A DNA stretch of 64,000 nucleotides, taken from positions 62,001 through 126,000 of the forward strand of contig NZ_KB889697.1 in assembly GCF_000372745.1 (NCBI RefSeq), in the 5' to 3' direction. Below the pieces are notes generated by a model. That model was not told the origin of the DNA, searched no databases, and saw nothing but the letters and a program-made list of their open reading frames with translations. The stretch comes from Embleya scabrispora DSM 41855. GTDB taxonomy: Bacteria > Actinomycetota > Actinomycetes > Streptomycetales > Streptomycetaceae. Positions 7,346 to 15,824 of the stretch are shown piece by piece. Numbering within the stretch: the stretch's first letter is position 1; the number at the start of each line of letters is the position of its first letter. The position numbers and the translations under genes are program-made.

Positions 7346-9499
7346 GTGTCGGAGGTCGACGACGGGCGCGCCGGGGGGCCGGCCGGCCCCCCGGACGCGA
7401 GCCACAACGAACTCGGCGGCACGGTATACGGCCCGAGTGTGCAGGCCGGGACCGTGCACGGCGGCATTCACTTCTCGGTGCGGCGCCCGGACACCGCGGT
7501 CGTGCCCTGGCAACTGCCGCCCGCACCGCCGATGGTCGATCGGCGCCGCGAACTGGCCGAACTGCAAAGCCTGCTGCGCACGGATGGCGGCCCGATCGTG
7601 CTGCTCAGCGGCATGCCCGGAGTGGGTAAGACGACGCTCGCCCTCGCGTGGCTGCGCGACTTGGGCGAGCAGTTCCCCGACGGCCGGTTGTACGCCGATC
7701 TGCGCGGGCACGGCGGCGACGCACCCGCCCTGTGGACCGAGATCATCGGCGGCTTCCTGCGTGGACTCGGCGTGCCGGCGGGCGAGGTGCCGCGGGATCC
7801 GGCGGAACAGTTGGGCCTGTACCGGTCGTTGACCGCGCAGCGCCGGTTGGGCGTACTGCTGGACGACGCGACCACCGCGGCGCAGGTCAGACCGCTGTTG
7901 CCGGCCGGCTCCAATGTGACGGTGGTGACCAGCCGCAGCAGGCTGTCCGGGCTGCTGGTCAACGGGGGCGTGCCGATCCACCTCGAACCGCTCGATCGGC
8001 AGGCCGCGGTGGATCTCCTCGCGGCCACGATGAACGACCATCGGGTCCGCGAGGAGCCGTTGCAGGCAGGTGAGTTGGTCGATCTGTGCGCCCGCCTTCC
8101 GCTTGCCGTCCAGGTGGCCGCGGCGCGGCTGGCCGCACGGCCCAACCGGGCGATCACCACGATGGTGCGGGCGCTGGCCGACGAGCGGGGTCGGTTGGAC
8201 GCACTCGCGTTGGAGGGCGACCACACCGTTCGGGCCGCGCTGGATGTCTCCTATCGCGATCTGCCCGACGCCGCGGCCGCGCTCTATCGCGGCCTCAGTG
8301 TGCATCCGGGGCCCGACTTCGGGCCGGTCGCCGCCGCCGCCGTGCTCGGCACCGGCGAGGGCGGCGACCTTGATGCCGCGCAACTCGTCCTGGACGCCCT
8401 CGTCGATCGCAACCTGCTCACCGAGGCCGCCGACGGACGCTACCGGTTCCACGATCTGATCCGGCTGCACGCGGTGGCCAAGATGTGCGATCGCCCGGCC
8501 CTCGAGCGCGCCGACGCGCTGCGCGCGACACTCGACCACTACCTCGCCACCGCAACCGGCGCCGAGGTCCTGCTCGAACCCCAGCACGCCTCGCTGTCCC
8601 GCGACTATGCCCACGCCGAGGTGCCGCGGGTGTACTTCGCCGACCAGAGCGCCGCATTGGCCTGGCTGGAGCAGCATCGGGTCACCCTGCTGGCCGCGAT
8701 CCACAGCGCCGCGGCGGCCCACCTGCCGGAAATGACGTGGCAGTTGACCGACGCGCTGTGGCCGCTGTTCCTGCGCGGGAAGTACTTCGACGAGGCCCGC
8801 ACGGCGCACGAGATGGGCCTGCGCGCGGCGCGCGAGTGCGCCGATCCGGCGGCCGAGTCGCGGATGTCGACCTCGGGCGGACTGAGCGAGCTGAGCGCCG
8901 GCAACCATGACGCCGCGCTGCGGATGTTCACCGAGGCGAGCCGGGTGTGTGTGGAATCCGGGGACGCGGTCGGGGCCGCTCGCACGCGTAACTACACCGG
9001 CTTGGCGCTGCTTCGCCTGGGTCGACTGGACGAGGCGGGCGAGGCGTTCCGCGAGGCCGAGGCCCGGTGTCTGGCGTTGGGCGACGACCGCCCGGCCGCA
9101 CTGGCCCGGTTCAATCGGGCGGACGTCGCGTTGCGCTCGGGACTGCCGGACCGGGCCGTCGAGTACGCACAGGCGGCCCGAGTCGAACTGGTCCGGGTGG
9201 GCGACGAGTACAACGCCGCTCGCGCTCAGGCCCTGATCGGCCGCGCGCTGTCGGCGTCGGCCCGGCACGACGAGGCGGACGCACAACTGACCGCCGCCCT
9301 GGAGGTGCTTCGCAGACACCGGGCGCACACCGAGGCGGCCCACGCGCTGTCCGCACTCGCCGAATCGGCCGAGCGGCGCCGGCGCCCCGACCGGGCGCGG
9401 GAGCTGTACGCCCAGGCCCTGGAGTCGTACGGCGAGGTCCGCACCCCGGCGGCCGAGGTCGCCCGCGCGCGGCTGCGCGAGCTCGGTCCGCCGGGGTGA
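7346..9499 (+). CDS. NB-ARC (STAND) NTPase with TPR repeats
   Basis: A 717-residue signal-transduction NTPase. The first 50 residues carry GTVYGPSVQAGTVHGGIHFS, a short leader I associate with actinobacterial NB-ARC proteins. The P-loop is SGMPGVGKTTLAL (about 88-100), Walker B LGVLLDD (about 168-174), followed by the GLPLA-like RLPLAVQVAAARLAA motif and a winged-helix region. From about residue 430 to the end it is helical with TPR-like units. Unlike the SARP at 11499 it has no N-terminal OmpR-type DNA-binding domain, so it is an AfsR-like core without its effector. The GTG start is preceded by GGGGGCGCAC. It converges on the gene ending at 9508 with an 8-base gap. Its output is unknown. Confidence 0.8.
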   Translation: MSEVDDGRAGGPAGPPDASHNELGGTVYGPSVQAGTVHGGIHFSVRRPDTAVVPWQLPPAPPMVDRRRELAELQSLLRTDGGPIVLLSGMPGVGKTTLALAWLRDLGEQFPDGRLYADLRGHGGDAPALWTEIIGGFLRGLGVPAGEVPRDPAEQLGLYRSLTAQRRLGVLLDDATTAAQVRPLLPAGSNVTVVTSRSRLSGLLVNGGVPIHLEPLDRQAAVDLLAATMNDHRVREEPLQAGELVDLCARLPLAVQVAAARLAARPNRAITTMVRALADERGRLDALALEGDHTVRAALDVSYRDLPDAAAALYRGLSVHPGPDFGPVAAAAVLGTGEGGDLDAAQLVLDALVDRNLLTEAADGRYRFHDLIRLHAVAKMCDRPALERADALRATLDHYLATATGAEVLLEPQHASLSRDYAHAEVPRVYFADQSAALAWLEQHRVTLLAAIHSAAAAHLPEMTWQLTDALWPLFLRGKYFDEARTAHEMGLRAARECADPAAESRMSTSGGLSELSAGNHDAALRMFTEASRVCVESGDAVGAARTRNYTGLALLRLGRLDEAGEAFREAEARCLALGDDRPAALARFNRADVALRSGLPDRAVEYAQAARVELVRVGDEYNAARAQALIGRALSASARHDEADAQLTAALEVLRRHRAHTEAAHALSALAESAERRRRPDRARELYAQALESYGEVRTPAAEVARARLRELGPPG

Positions 9500-9507
9500 T
9501 CCGCGAC

Positions 9508-9939
9508 TCAGCGCGGGGCGACCTCCCATACCGTCAACGCGTGCAGGATCGAGGCGTAGACCGGCCATAGTGCGGCGGTGTTCGTGCGGCGCGCCATACC
9601 CGGCGCCGAGGAGCCGAGCCGAACCAGGGCCAGGTCCGGCCCGCAGGCAATCACCGTGACCAGCGCACCGGGATGCGCCGAGGCCAACTCGCGGTCGCGA
9701 TCGACCAGCCGCTCCCAGGACGGCACACCCTCCTCGGCGGAGATCACCACGTCCGCCAAGGCAACCCCGCCGCCCGGAAGTTCGGTCCGGGTGTGCTCGT
9801 CCACGGCGACCCGACCGTCGTTCGAACGGATCAGCACGGTGACCGAGAGCACCTCACGCCGGGTCGACCCCGCCACCTGTCGGCGTCCGGCTTCCTTTGC
9901 GTCTCCCGCCTGCCCCGGGCATCCCGCGGACCCCGTCAT
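9508..9939 (-). CDS. Hypothetical protein, coupled to the upstream GT-B-like gene
   Basis: A 143-residue protein I do not recognise. After about 30 polar, basic residues it has a compact alpha/beta-looking part (VTVLIRSNDGRVAVDEHT, LADVVISAEEGVPSWERLVD, ALVTVIACGPDLALVRLGSS) and ends with a short Trp-containing helix. It has no signal peptide or membrane segment. The ATG at 9939 overlaps the stop of the preceding minus-strand gene by four bases (ATGA), so the two are translationally coupled and probably act together. Confidence 0.6.
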   Translation of the reverse strand: MTGSAGCPGQAGDAKEAGRRQVAGSTRREVLSVTVLIRSNDGRVAVDEHTRTELPGGGVALADVVISAEEGVPSWERLVDRDRELASAHPGALVTVIACGPDLALVRLGSSAPGMARRTNTAALWPVYASILHALTVWEVAPR

Positions 9940-11156
9940 CGCGGCGGTCCCGGCAGGTCGGCGACGCGGGCGAAGGGTCGACTCGAAGGCGCCTTCAGCT
10001 TGAGGTGGCGGTACATCAGGCCGCGCGTGTTCCGCGCGAAGGCGCCCGGCTGGGAGGTGATCCGGGCGGCCACCCGGGCGTAGTCCGCGCGGCGGAAGTC
10101 CTCCGGGATCCGGGACACTTGCGCGAGCATCGACCGGCGATGCCCGATCCGCGGCGCGAATTCCGCCAACTCGCCCAGAGGCGAAGCCGGATCGATGTCC
10201 GCCTCCGGGTAGGTCGCCAGCGCCACCGGCGCCCCGGTGGCTGTTCCGTACAGGCTCAGCGAGCCGTGATCGCCGACCACGCAGTCCGCGGAGACCAGCA
10301 CGCCCCGCCAGTCGTCCTCCGGCGGAATCAGCGTCAGGCCCTCGCGCAACGACTCGGCGAGCCAGGAACGCACCTGCCAGGCACCGTGCCCGCTCCACAC
10401 GTTCGGATGCATCAGCGCCGTCACCCGATAGGCGTCGCGCGGCAGATCCTTGGTCATCCGATGCAGCAGTTCGGGAGTGCGGCCGAGCAGCGAGTTGCCA
10501 CCCCAGGTCGAGGTGACCACGATGTGCCGCTGCCGGGCCCCGATCCGCAGCGCGTCGCGATAGCGCGCCCGATCCGGACGACTCGCCTCCAGACAGTCGT
10601 AGTTGGGATCGCCGACGACCGCGGCCGCGGCCACCGCCTCCGGGCAGGTGGCACCGAGCCGGATCAACTCCTCGGTGTGCGCGAGCAGGATGCCGGTCGG
10701 CACCAACTGCCCGTCCCGGATCAGCCATTGCGCGGACAGTCCGTACGTCCCGCGGGCGGCGACCGCACGCCCACCGCGCGGGGCGGAGACCAGCTTGTTG
10801 TGCCCCGCGCCGTGGGCCATCACCACCACCGGCGCGTCGAGTTCGTGCAATCCTCCGTGCCCGGCGGCCAACGCGAGGTCGAACCGCATGTCCACCGCGC
10901 GCTGCCACGGCAACGTGGTGGCCCCGAGCCGGTCCAGGAATTCCGCGACGCCCGAGGAGAAGACCGTGGGCGCCATGGTGAAGAACACCTCCACCCGCAA
11001 ATCCCCTTCCAGGAGCCGAACGGCTTCGATCAGGCGCTGACCCGACGTGACGTTGTGCACCACGACGAGCACCCCTCGCACCGCTGATCGGGTCGTCCAC
11101 CGTGCCGCGTCCGGTCGGACGGGTACGGGTCTCCTATCGCCTGCCATGATCGTCAT
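9936..11156 (-). CDS. Uncharacterised protein, possibly GT-B glycosyltransferase-like
   Basis: About 406 residues, cytoplasmic. It opens with a Rossmann-like strand (GVLVVVHNVTSGQRL) and has AAGHGGLHELDAPVVVMAHG, VVTSTWGGNSLLG and VGDHGSLSLYGTATGAPVAL. These glycine-rich turns resemble the two-domain GT-B fold of UDP-GlcNAc 2-epimerase or CDP-glycerol transferase enzymes, but no diagnostic motif proves this. The start is placed at the ATG at 11156, five bases after GGAGG; in-frame starts at 11183 and 11147 are alternatives. It overlaps the 143-residue gene downstream. A conserved actinobacterial two-gene unit of unknown role is my best reading. Confidence 0.55.
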   Translation of the reverse strand: MTIMAGDRRPVPVRPDAARWTTRSAVRGVLVVVHNVTSGQRLIEAVRLLEGDLRVEVFFTMAPTVFSSGVAEFLDRLGATTLPWQRAVDMRFDLALAAGHGGLHELDAPVVVMAHGAGHNKLVSAPRGGRAVAARGTYGLSAQWLIRDGQLVPTGILLAHTEELIRLGATCPEAVAAAAVVGDPNYDCLEASRPDRARYRDALRIGARQRHIVVTSTWGGNSLLGRTPELLHRMTKDLPRDAYRVTALMHPNVWSGHGAWQVRSWLAESLREGLTLIPPEDDWRGVLVSADCVVGDHGSLSLYGTATGAPVALATYPEADIDPASPLGELAEFAPRIGHRRSMLAQVSRIPEDFRRADYARVAARITSQPGAFARNTRGLMYRHLKLKAPSSRPFARVADLPGPPR

Positions 11157-11300
11157 CCATGCCTCCATGAGCGTCGTCACCACCGGACGGGCCCCGTTCC
11201 CCCGCGGCCGGGCGGTCTGTTCAGTCGATTCGGTCGATCCCGTCGATACGGCGAATCACCGTCGACAACAGGGACATCCCCGACTCACCGGATGAATTCC

Positions 11301-11331
11301 TTGCAGGTCGCCTGCAATGGACCTGCAATGG
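11301..11331. promoter_or_regulatory. Repeat cluster upstream of the SARP gene, candidate operator
   Basis: A perfect palindrome TTGCAGGTCGCCTGCAA (7-bp arms, 11301-11317) overlaps two direct copies of CCTGCAATGG at 11311-11320 and 11322-11331, whose starts are 11 bp apart. SARP-family regulators are known to bind short direct repeats spaced by one helical turn, so this could be an autoregulatory or cross-regulatory site. It is about 170-200 bases upstream of the GTG at 11499. Confidence 0.45.
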
Positions 11332-11413
11332 GTTCGCACAGGCACGGCAACCGGAATGAGTCGTCACGCATAGGCGATTTCCGGTCGGATTGCGGGCGTC
11401 ACTTCTGGTGGCG

Positions 11414-11434
11414 CTGTGGCAGGACGTGCCACAG
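11414..11434. promoter_or_regulatory. Inverted repeat in the SARP upstream region
   Basis: Perfect 8-bp arms (CTGTGGCA / TGCCACAG) around a 5-base spacer, 65-85 bases before the SARP start. The short spacer suits a dimeric repressor site or a leader hairpin. Which one cannot be told from sequence. Confidence 0.4.
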
Positions 11435-11498
11435 TGGTTGGACGACACCTCGGCACCGGGCGCGTCGGCCAGGAGACCTGGGGTGGGGGGATGACGCG

Positions 11499-14400
11499 GT
11501 GCTATCGATCCATGTGTTGGGCCCGATGGAGCTGTGGGTGGACGGCGCACAGCACTCCTTGGGATCGGTCAAGGAGCGGTGTGTGCTGGCCGTCCTGTTG
11601 GGCGCCGAGGGCGCCGCGGTCTCCACGGACTCGATGATCAGTCGGGTATGGGACGACGAGCCGCCGATCACCTCGGTCGAGACCCTGCGCAGCTACGTCT
11701 CACGATTACGCAACCGACTGCGCGTCGCGGGCGACGGCGTGCGGTTGTCCTCGGATTCGCGGACCTATCGGCTGCTGGTGGACGCCGACGCGGTCGACTT
11801 CCGCCGCTTTCGCCGGTTACACGAACAGGCCGGCGCCACCGCGGATCCGGAGTCTGCCGCCGACCTGCTGCGCACGGCCGAACAGCTGTGGCGCGGGCAG
11901 CCGTTCGCCGGCCTGCCGGGCCTGTGGGTGGAGTCCATGCGGGACAAGCTCAAGGAGCAGCGCAGACAGATCCGCGAGCGGCGCATCCACCTCGAACTCG
12001 GACTCGGCCGTCATGCCGAAGTGGTCGGCGAGTTACGGGACCTGGCGGCGCGGCACCCCGTGGCCGAACCGGTGGTGGCCGATTTGATGCTCGCTTTGTA
12101 TCGGTGCGGGCGCTACAGCGAGGCACTGGAGACCTATCGGCGCACCCGGGCTCGGCTGAGCACCGAGTTGGGCGCGGATCCGGGGCCGGATCTGGAGCGG
12201 CTGCACACCCGATTACTGCACCGGGACCCGGCGTTGTCGGCACCCGCCCGGTCGCGTGAGGAACCACGGATCCGGGCGCTGCCGCCGGCACCGCCCGCGA
12301 CGGCGCCCGACACGTTGCTGCGCGACACCCGGCACTTCATCGGGCGTACCGTCGAACTGGCCCGCCTGCTGCGCGAGGACGACATCGGCACCGCGCTGCC
12401 GATCACGGTGATCTCGGGTCTGGCCGGGGTGGGCAAGACCTGCCTGGCGATCCACGCCTCGCACCTGATGCGGGCGAGCTATCCCGACGGCCGCTTGTAT
12501 CTGAACCTGCACGCACACGACCCGCACGAGTCGCCGATCGAACCGACCGAGGCGCTCGGGTCGCTGTTGATCTCGATGGGCATGCCCGCGCAGCACCTGG
12601 CGCGCACCCCGGACCTGCGGGCGGCGCAGTGGCGGCGGGAAATGGCCGATCGACGGGCGTTGATCGTGCTCGACGACGTCCGGGACGCCGCGCAGGTACG
12701 GCTGCTGCTCCCGGGCAGCCCCAGTTGCCGGGTCCTGGTGACCAGCCGGCGCCGACTCACCGACCTCGAAGGCGCGGGCTCGCTGTCCCTGGACGTGCCC
12801 GACACCGCGGACGCGGCGGCACTGTTCACCCGGATCGCGGAGGAGTCGCGCCGGCTGGACGACGCGGACCGTGCGATGGTCGACGAAATCGTGAACCGGT
12901 GCGGAAATCACCCTCTCGCGGTGCAACTCACTGCGAATCGGTTCCGCCATCGTGCCTGGCGAGTACGCGATCTGGCCGCCCGCCTGGCCGAGGCGACCCG
13001 ACGCCTGGACGTGATCGACGCGCCGCCCGGTATCTCGATGGCGTTCGACCTGTCCTACGCGGAGTTGGGACCGGTCGCGCGGTCGGTGTTCCGCCGACTG
13101 GCCCTGCATCCCGGGCCGGCCCCGTCCTGGCCGGCGGCGGTGGCGGTGTGTGGCCTGGGGGCGGACGAAACCCGGCGCGGCATGGACGAGTTGGTGGAGG
13201 CCCACCTCGTCGACGAGCCCGCCCACGATCGCTACCGTTTCCACGATCTGGTGCACGACTTCGCGATCCACACGGCGCACCGCGAGGAGTCGGATCGCGA
13301 ACGCGCCGACGCGGTGGGGCGCGTGCTCGACCTGTACCTCGACTTGGCGGAGCGGGCGGACCGGCTCGCCTATCCGCACGGGCGCCGCTCGGGCCTGATA
13401 CCGGTGCCCGCCCAGCGGGCGGAGGCGCCATTCGCCACGGCCGAGGAGGCGGAGGAGTGGCTCGGCCGCGAACGGTCGAACCTGGTGGCCGCCACACGAT
13501 TGGCCGGCGCCGATTCGATTGGGCATATTCGGTTCCTGCCCGAGGTGTTGACCCGGTCGCTGTTGAAATGGGGCTCGTGGGAGATCGCCCGCGACCTGTT
13601 CACCGCCTCGCTGGCGGCGTGGCGCCGGGTCGGTACCCGCGAGCCCAGGGCGGAGACGCATCTGCTGATCGAGCGCGCGTCGATCCAGTGGCGGCTGGGC
13701 GCGCACGAAGCCGCCTTCGCGGACGCGGCCGAGGCTCTCGCGCTGGCCGAGGACGCGAAGGATCCGCGCGGCCGGGCCGAGGCGCTCGCCGAACTCGGCG
13801 CCACGCACGTGCGCGCGGGCCGCTTCACGGCCGCGCTGCATCACCTGGATCGTGCGCTCGCGGTGCACCGCGAGATCGACAATCCACACGGTCGGGCCGG
13901 CGTTCTGCTGCATCTCGCGGTGGCGCTCGGTCACCTGCGGAGATACCAGCAGGCCACCAGCCGGTTGTTCACCGCGCGCGATATCTACGAATCGCTGGGC
14001 GAGCGGCGCGAACTGGCGAAAATCCTCAACAATATCGGCGAGCTGTATTTCATGCAGAACGACTTCGACAACGCGGAGCGGTACTACCTGGAATCGCTCG
14101 AAGTGGCCCGGCGCAGCAACAGCCGCGCCGAATTCGCGATACTCACGAATAATCTCGGCCAGGTTCTACTGGCGCGCGGGGATCCGGTGGGCGCCCTGGA
14201 GCGCTACGCACAGGCGCTGGACATCTACCGAGAAATCAGCGATCTGCGCTGCGAGGCCGACACGCGGATCAACGTCGGCCTGGCCCGTCTGGCGATGGGC
14301 ACACCGGGCGAGGCGCTCACGCACTTCGCCCAGGGGCGGGCGATCGCCGAGCGCATCGGCGACGTCCTGCACCGGCAACGGGCCGCCGCCGGCTTCGCCC

Positions 14401-14660
14401 GGGCCCACTTCGACCTGGACGATCCGGCCGGCGCTCGGGCCGAGTACCGCACGAGCGCCGAACTCGCCCGCGAGATGGGCACCGAGTTGGAGGAAGCCCA
14501 CGCGCTCGCCGGCCTGGCCCGGACGACCGAGACCCTCGACGGCGCACTCGCCGCCCGCCCGTTCTGGTCGTCGGCACTGGCCCTATACGAACGACTGGGC
14601 GCCGCCGAGGCCGATGAGGCGCGAAACGCGCTCGGCGACCCCGACGACCCCGCACGGTGA
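11499..14660 (+). CDS. SARP-type regulator with NB-ARC and TPR domains (AfsR-like)
   Basis: A 1053-residue pathway regulator. Residues 1-95 form the OmpR-like winged helix (SIHVLGPMELWVDG, SRVWDDEPPITSVETLRSYV); about 100-245 is the bacterial transcriptional activation domain (BTAD). An NB-ARC ATPase follows, with P-loop SGLAGVGKTCLAI near residue 307 and LIVLDDVRDAAQVRLLL. The C-terminal 350 residues are TPR repeats (LNNIGELYFMQNDFDNAERY). The start is placed at the GTG at 11499 after a G-rich ribosome site because the domain begins there; a longer frame to 11292 has no domain. Codons 70, 107, 179 and 239 are TTA, so translation would depend on bldA-type tRNA. The ATP-grasp genes on the opposite strand are plausible targets. 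Confidence 0.9.
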   Translation: MLSIHVLGPMELWVDGAQHSLGSVKERCVLAVLLGAEGAAVSTDSMISRVWDDEPPITSVETLRSYVSRLRNRLRVAGDGVRLSSDSRTYRLLVDADAVDFRRFRRLHEQAGATADPESAADLLRTAEQLWRGQPFAGLPGLWVESMRDKLKEQRRQIRERRIHLELGLGRHAEVVGELRDLAARHPVAEPVVADLMLALYRCGRYSEALETYRRTRARLSTELGADPGPDLERLHTRLLHRDPALSAPARSREEPRIRALPPAPPATAPDTLLRDTRHFIGRTVELARLLREDDIGTALPITVISGLAGVGKTCLAIHASHLMRASYPDGRLYLNLHAHDPHESPIEPTEALGSLLISMGMPAQHLARTPDLRAAQWRREMADRRALIVLDDVRDAAQVRLLLPGSPSCRVLVTSRRRLTDLEGAGSLSLDVPDTADAAALFTRIAEESRRLDDADRAMVDEIVNRCGNHPLAVQLTANRFRHRAWRVRDLAARLAEATRRLDVIDAPPGISMAFDLSYAELGPVARSVFRRLALHPGPAPSWPAAVAVCGLGADETRRGMDELVEAHLVDEPAHDRYRFHDLVHDFAIHTAHREESDRERADAVGRVLDLYLDLAERADRLAYPHGRRSGLIPVPAQRAEAPFATAEEAEEWLGRERSNLVAATRLAGADSIGHIRFLPEVLTRSLLKWGSWEIARDLFTASLAAWRRVGTREPRAETHLLIERASIQWRLGAHEAAFADAAEALALAEDAKDPRGRAEALAELGATHVRAGRFTAALHHLDRALAVHREIDNPHGRAGVLLHLAVALGHLRRYQQATSRLFTARDIYESLGERRELAKILNNIGELYFMQNDFDNAERYYLESLEVARRSNSRAEFAILTNNLGQVLLARGDPVGALERYAQALDIYREISDLRCEADTRINVGLARLAMGTPGEALTHFAQGRAIAERIGDVLHRQRAAAGFARAHFDLDDPAGARAEYRTSAELAREMGTELEEAHALAGLARTTETLDGALAARPFWSSALALYERLGAAEADEARNALGDPDDPAR

Positions 14661-14661
14661 C

Positions 14662-14784
14662 TTACACGAGGCCGGGGAAGAACCAAGGACCCACGGCCGC
14701 CCAGAAGTCACCAACACCCATCATGAAGGTGGCCGGGATGGCTTCCGGGCGGCCGAAGAGCTCAACCAACTGCTGTCCGAACAT
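14662..14784 (-). CDS. 40-residue hydrophobic peptide gene
   Basis: A short open frame on the minus strand, ATG at 14784, with AAAGG seven bases upstream. It encodes a peptide starting MFGQQLVELFGRPEAIPATF and ending in an aromatic, Gly/Pro-containing tail (WAAVGPWFFPGLV). The stop falls one base from the stop of the convergent SARP gene. The 130 bases upstream are noticeably AT-richer than the surroundings, as expected for a promoter. It lies downstream of two ATP-grasp ligase genes in the same direction. It could be a precursor peptide or small membrane-active protein, but its few acidic and hydroxyl residues do not resemble known graspetide cores. Being a real gene is supported only by ribosome site and position. 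Confidence 0.45.
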   Translation of the reverse strand: MFGQQLVELFGRPEAIPATFMMGVGDFWAAVGPWFFPGLV

Positions 14785-14923
14785 GGGAGTGCCTTTCGCA
14801 AATGCTTGCAGAATCCGCAAGAACTTTCGAATACGGCAGCACGCTATACCCGGAAGGTGATCTCCCGCATCCCGTCCGGCACCCTCGGTGAACAGCAGCT
14901 TCGACACGTGTAGCACGCACCTG

Positions 14924-15808
14924 TCAGCGCGCCCGATTCATCCGATTGACTCGACTTCCCGGCGCGGCACGCGGCAGGCGCAGGCGCACCATCTCCACCC
15001 TTTCGGCCTTTTCCGGAATACCGGCGGAAGGGGTTGGTTCGGCCGATTCGGCCAATTCGGCCAATACCTCGGGCGCTCCGCTCATCCCCCGCATGCCGGG
15101 GAAGGCGTTGACGTCGATGATCGACGGGACGCCGTCCACCTCCAGGATGTCCACCCCGTAGACGTCCAGACCGAAGGCGACGCCGACCCTGCGCGCGAGG
15201 GCGGACCAGCCGGTGGGGAGATCCTCCGGCGCGATCGGCTTGGTTTCCGCGGGGCCGTCGAGCGCGGTGCGGCGCAGGCCGGCGAAGACGTGACCGTCGA
15301 CCACCCACAGCTTGTGGTCCCAGCCGCCGTTGTCGACGAACTCCTGGGCCACGATCGGCTCGTCCGGCCAGTCCCGGGCCATCGTGCGCAGTGCGTCGAG
15401 ATCGTCGACCCGGGCGACCAGGTCGTGCCGGCGGCTGTGTCGGCTCTTGACCATCAGCGGGAACACCGGGTCGGTCGCGAGCAACCGGGCGGGCGAGGCG
15501 AAGGCCGTGGTGGCCGGGAACGGCAGCCGGGCCGCCCAGGCGAGTTCGGCCATGCGTACCCGGTCCTGGCAGGCCCGGGTGGCCGCCGCCGAATTGAGCA
15601 CCCGGGCGCCGTGTCGCTCGGCCCGCTCGGCGAAGGCCAGCGCCTTGGCCGTGCGCGCCTTGAGCAGGTAGACGTCGGCGTCGATCGGGTGTCGGTCGGT
15701 GACGGTGTCGGGATCGAGCGCGACCACCTCGTGACGGAGCGTCAACAAGGCGCGCGCGTCGGCCAGGAGCGGGTGGTCGGGACGATCGGTGACGAGGCAG
15801 ATCCGCAC
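14924..15808 (-). CDS. ATP-grasp ligase B (RimK / ITPK-like)
   Basis: A 294-residue ATP-grasp enzyme, a family that ligates a carboxylate to an amine (RimK type) or phosphorylates inositol phosphates (ITPK type) through ATP. ATP-binding parts: PLMVKSRHSRRHDLVARVDD, AQEFVDNGGWDHKLWVVDG, and the metal site SIIDVNAFPGMRG near residue 245. The FVDNGGxxxKLWVV stretch recalls ITPK, while the overall size fits RimK-like ligases. The C-terminal 30 residues are basic. The GTG start at 15808 is 16 bases after the stop of ATP-grasp gene A, so the two are one operon. A 40-residue peptide gene follows 139 bases further on. The substrate is unknown. Confidence 0.75.
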   Translation of the reverse strand: MRICLVTDRPDHPLLADARALLTLRHEVVALDPDTVTDRHPIDADVYLLKARTAKALAFAERAERHGARVLNSAAATRACQDRVRMAELAWAARLPFPATTAFASPARLLATDPVFPLMVKSRHSRRHDLVARVDDLDALRTMARDWPDEPIVAQEFVDNGGWDHKLWVVDGHVFAGLRRTALDGPAETKPIAPEDLPTGWSALARRVGVAFGLDVYGVDILEVDGVPSIIDVNAFPGMRGMSGAPEVLAELAESAEPTPSAGIPEKAERVEMVRLRLPRAAPGSRVNRMNRAR

Positions 15809-15824
15809 GTGTGCACGCGCCCCG

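Noticed and set aside
14662-14784. Calling the 40-residue peptide a graspetide precursor outright
   Set aside because: Known precursors carry Thr/Ser plus Asp/Glu-rich cores. This peptide has very few such residues, so only position supports the idea.
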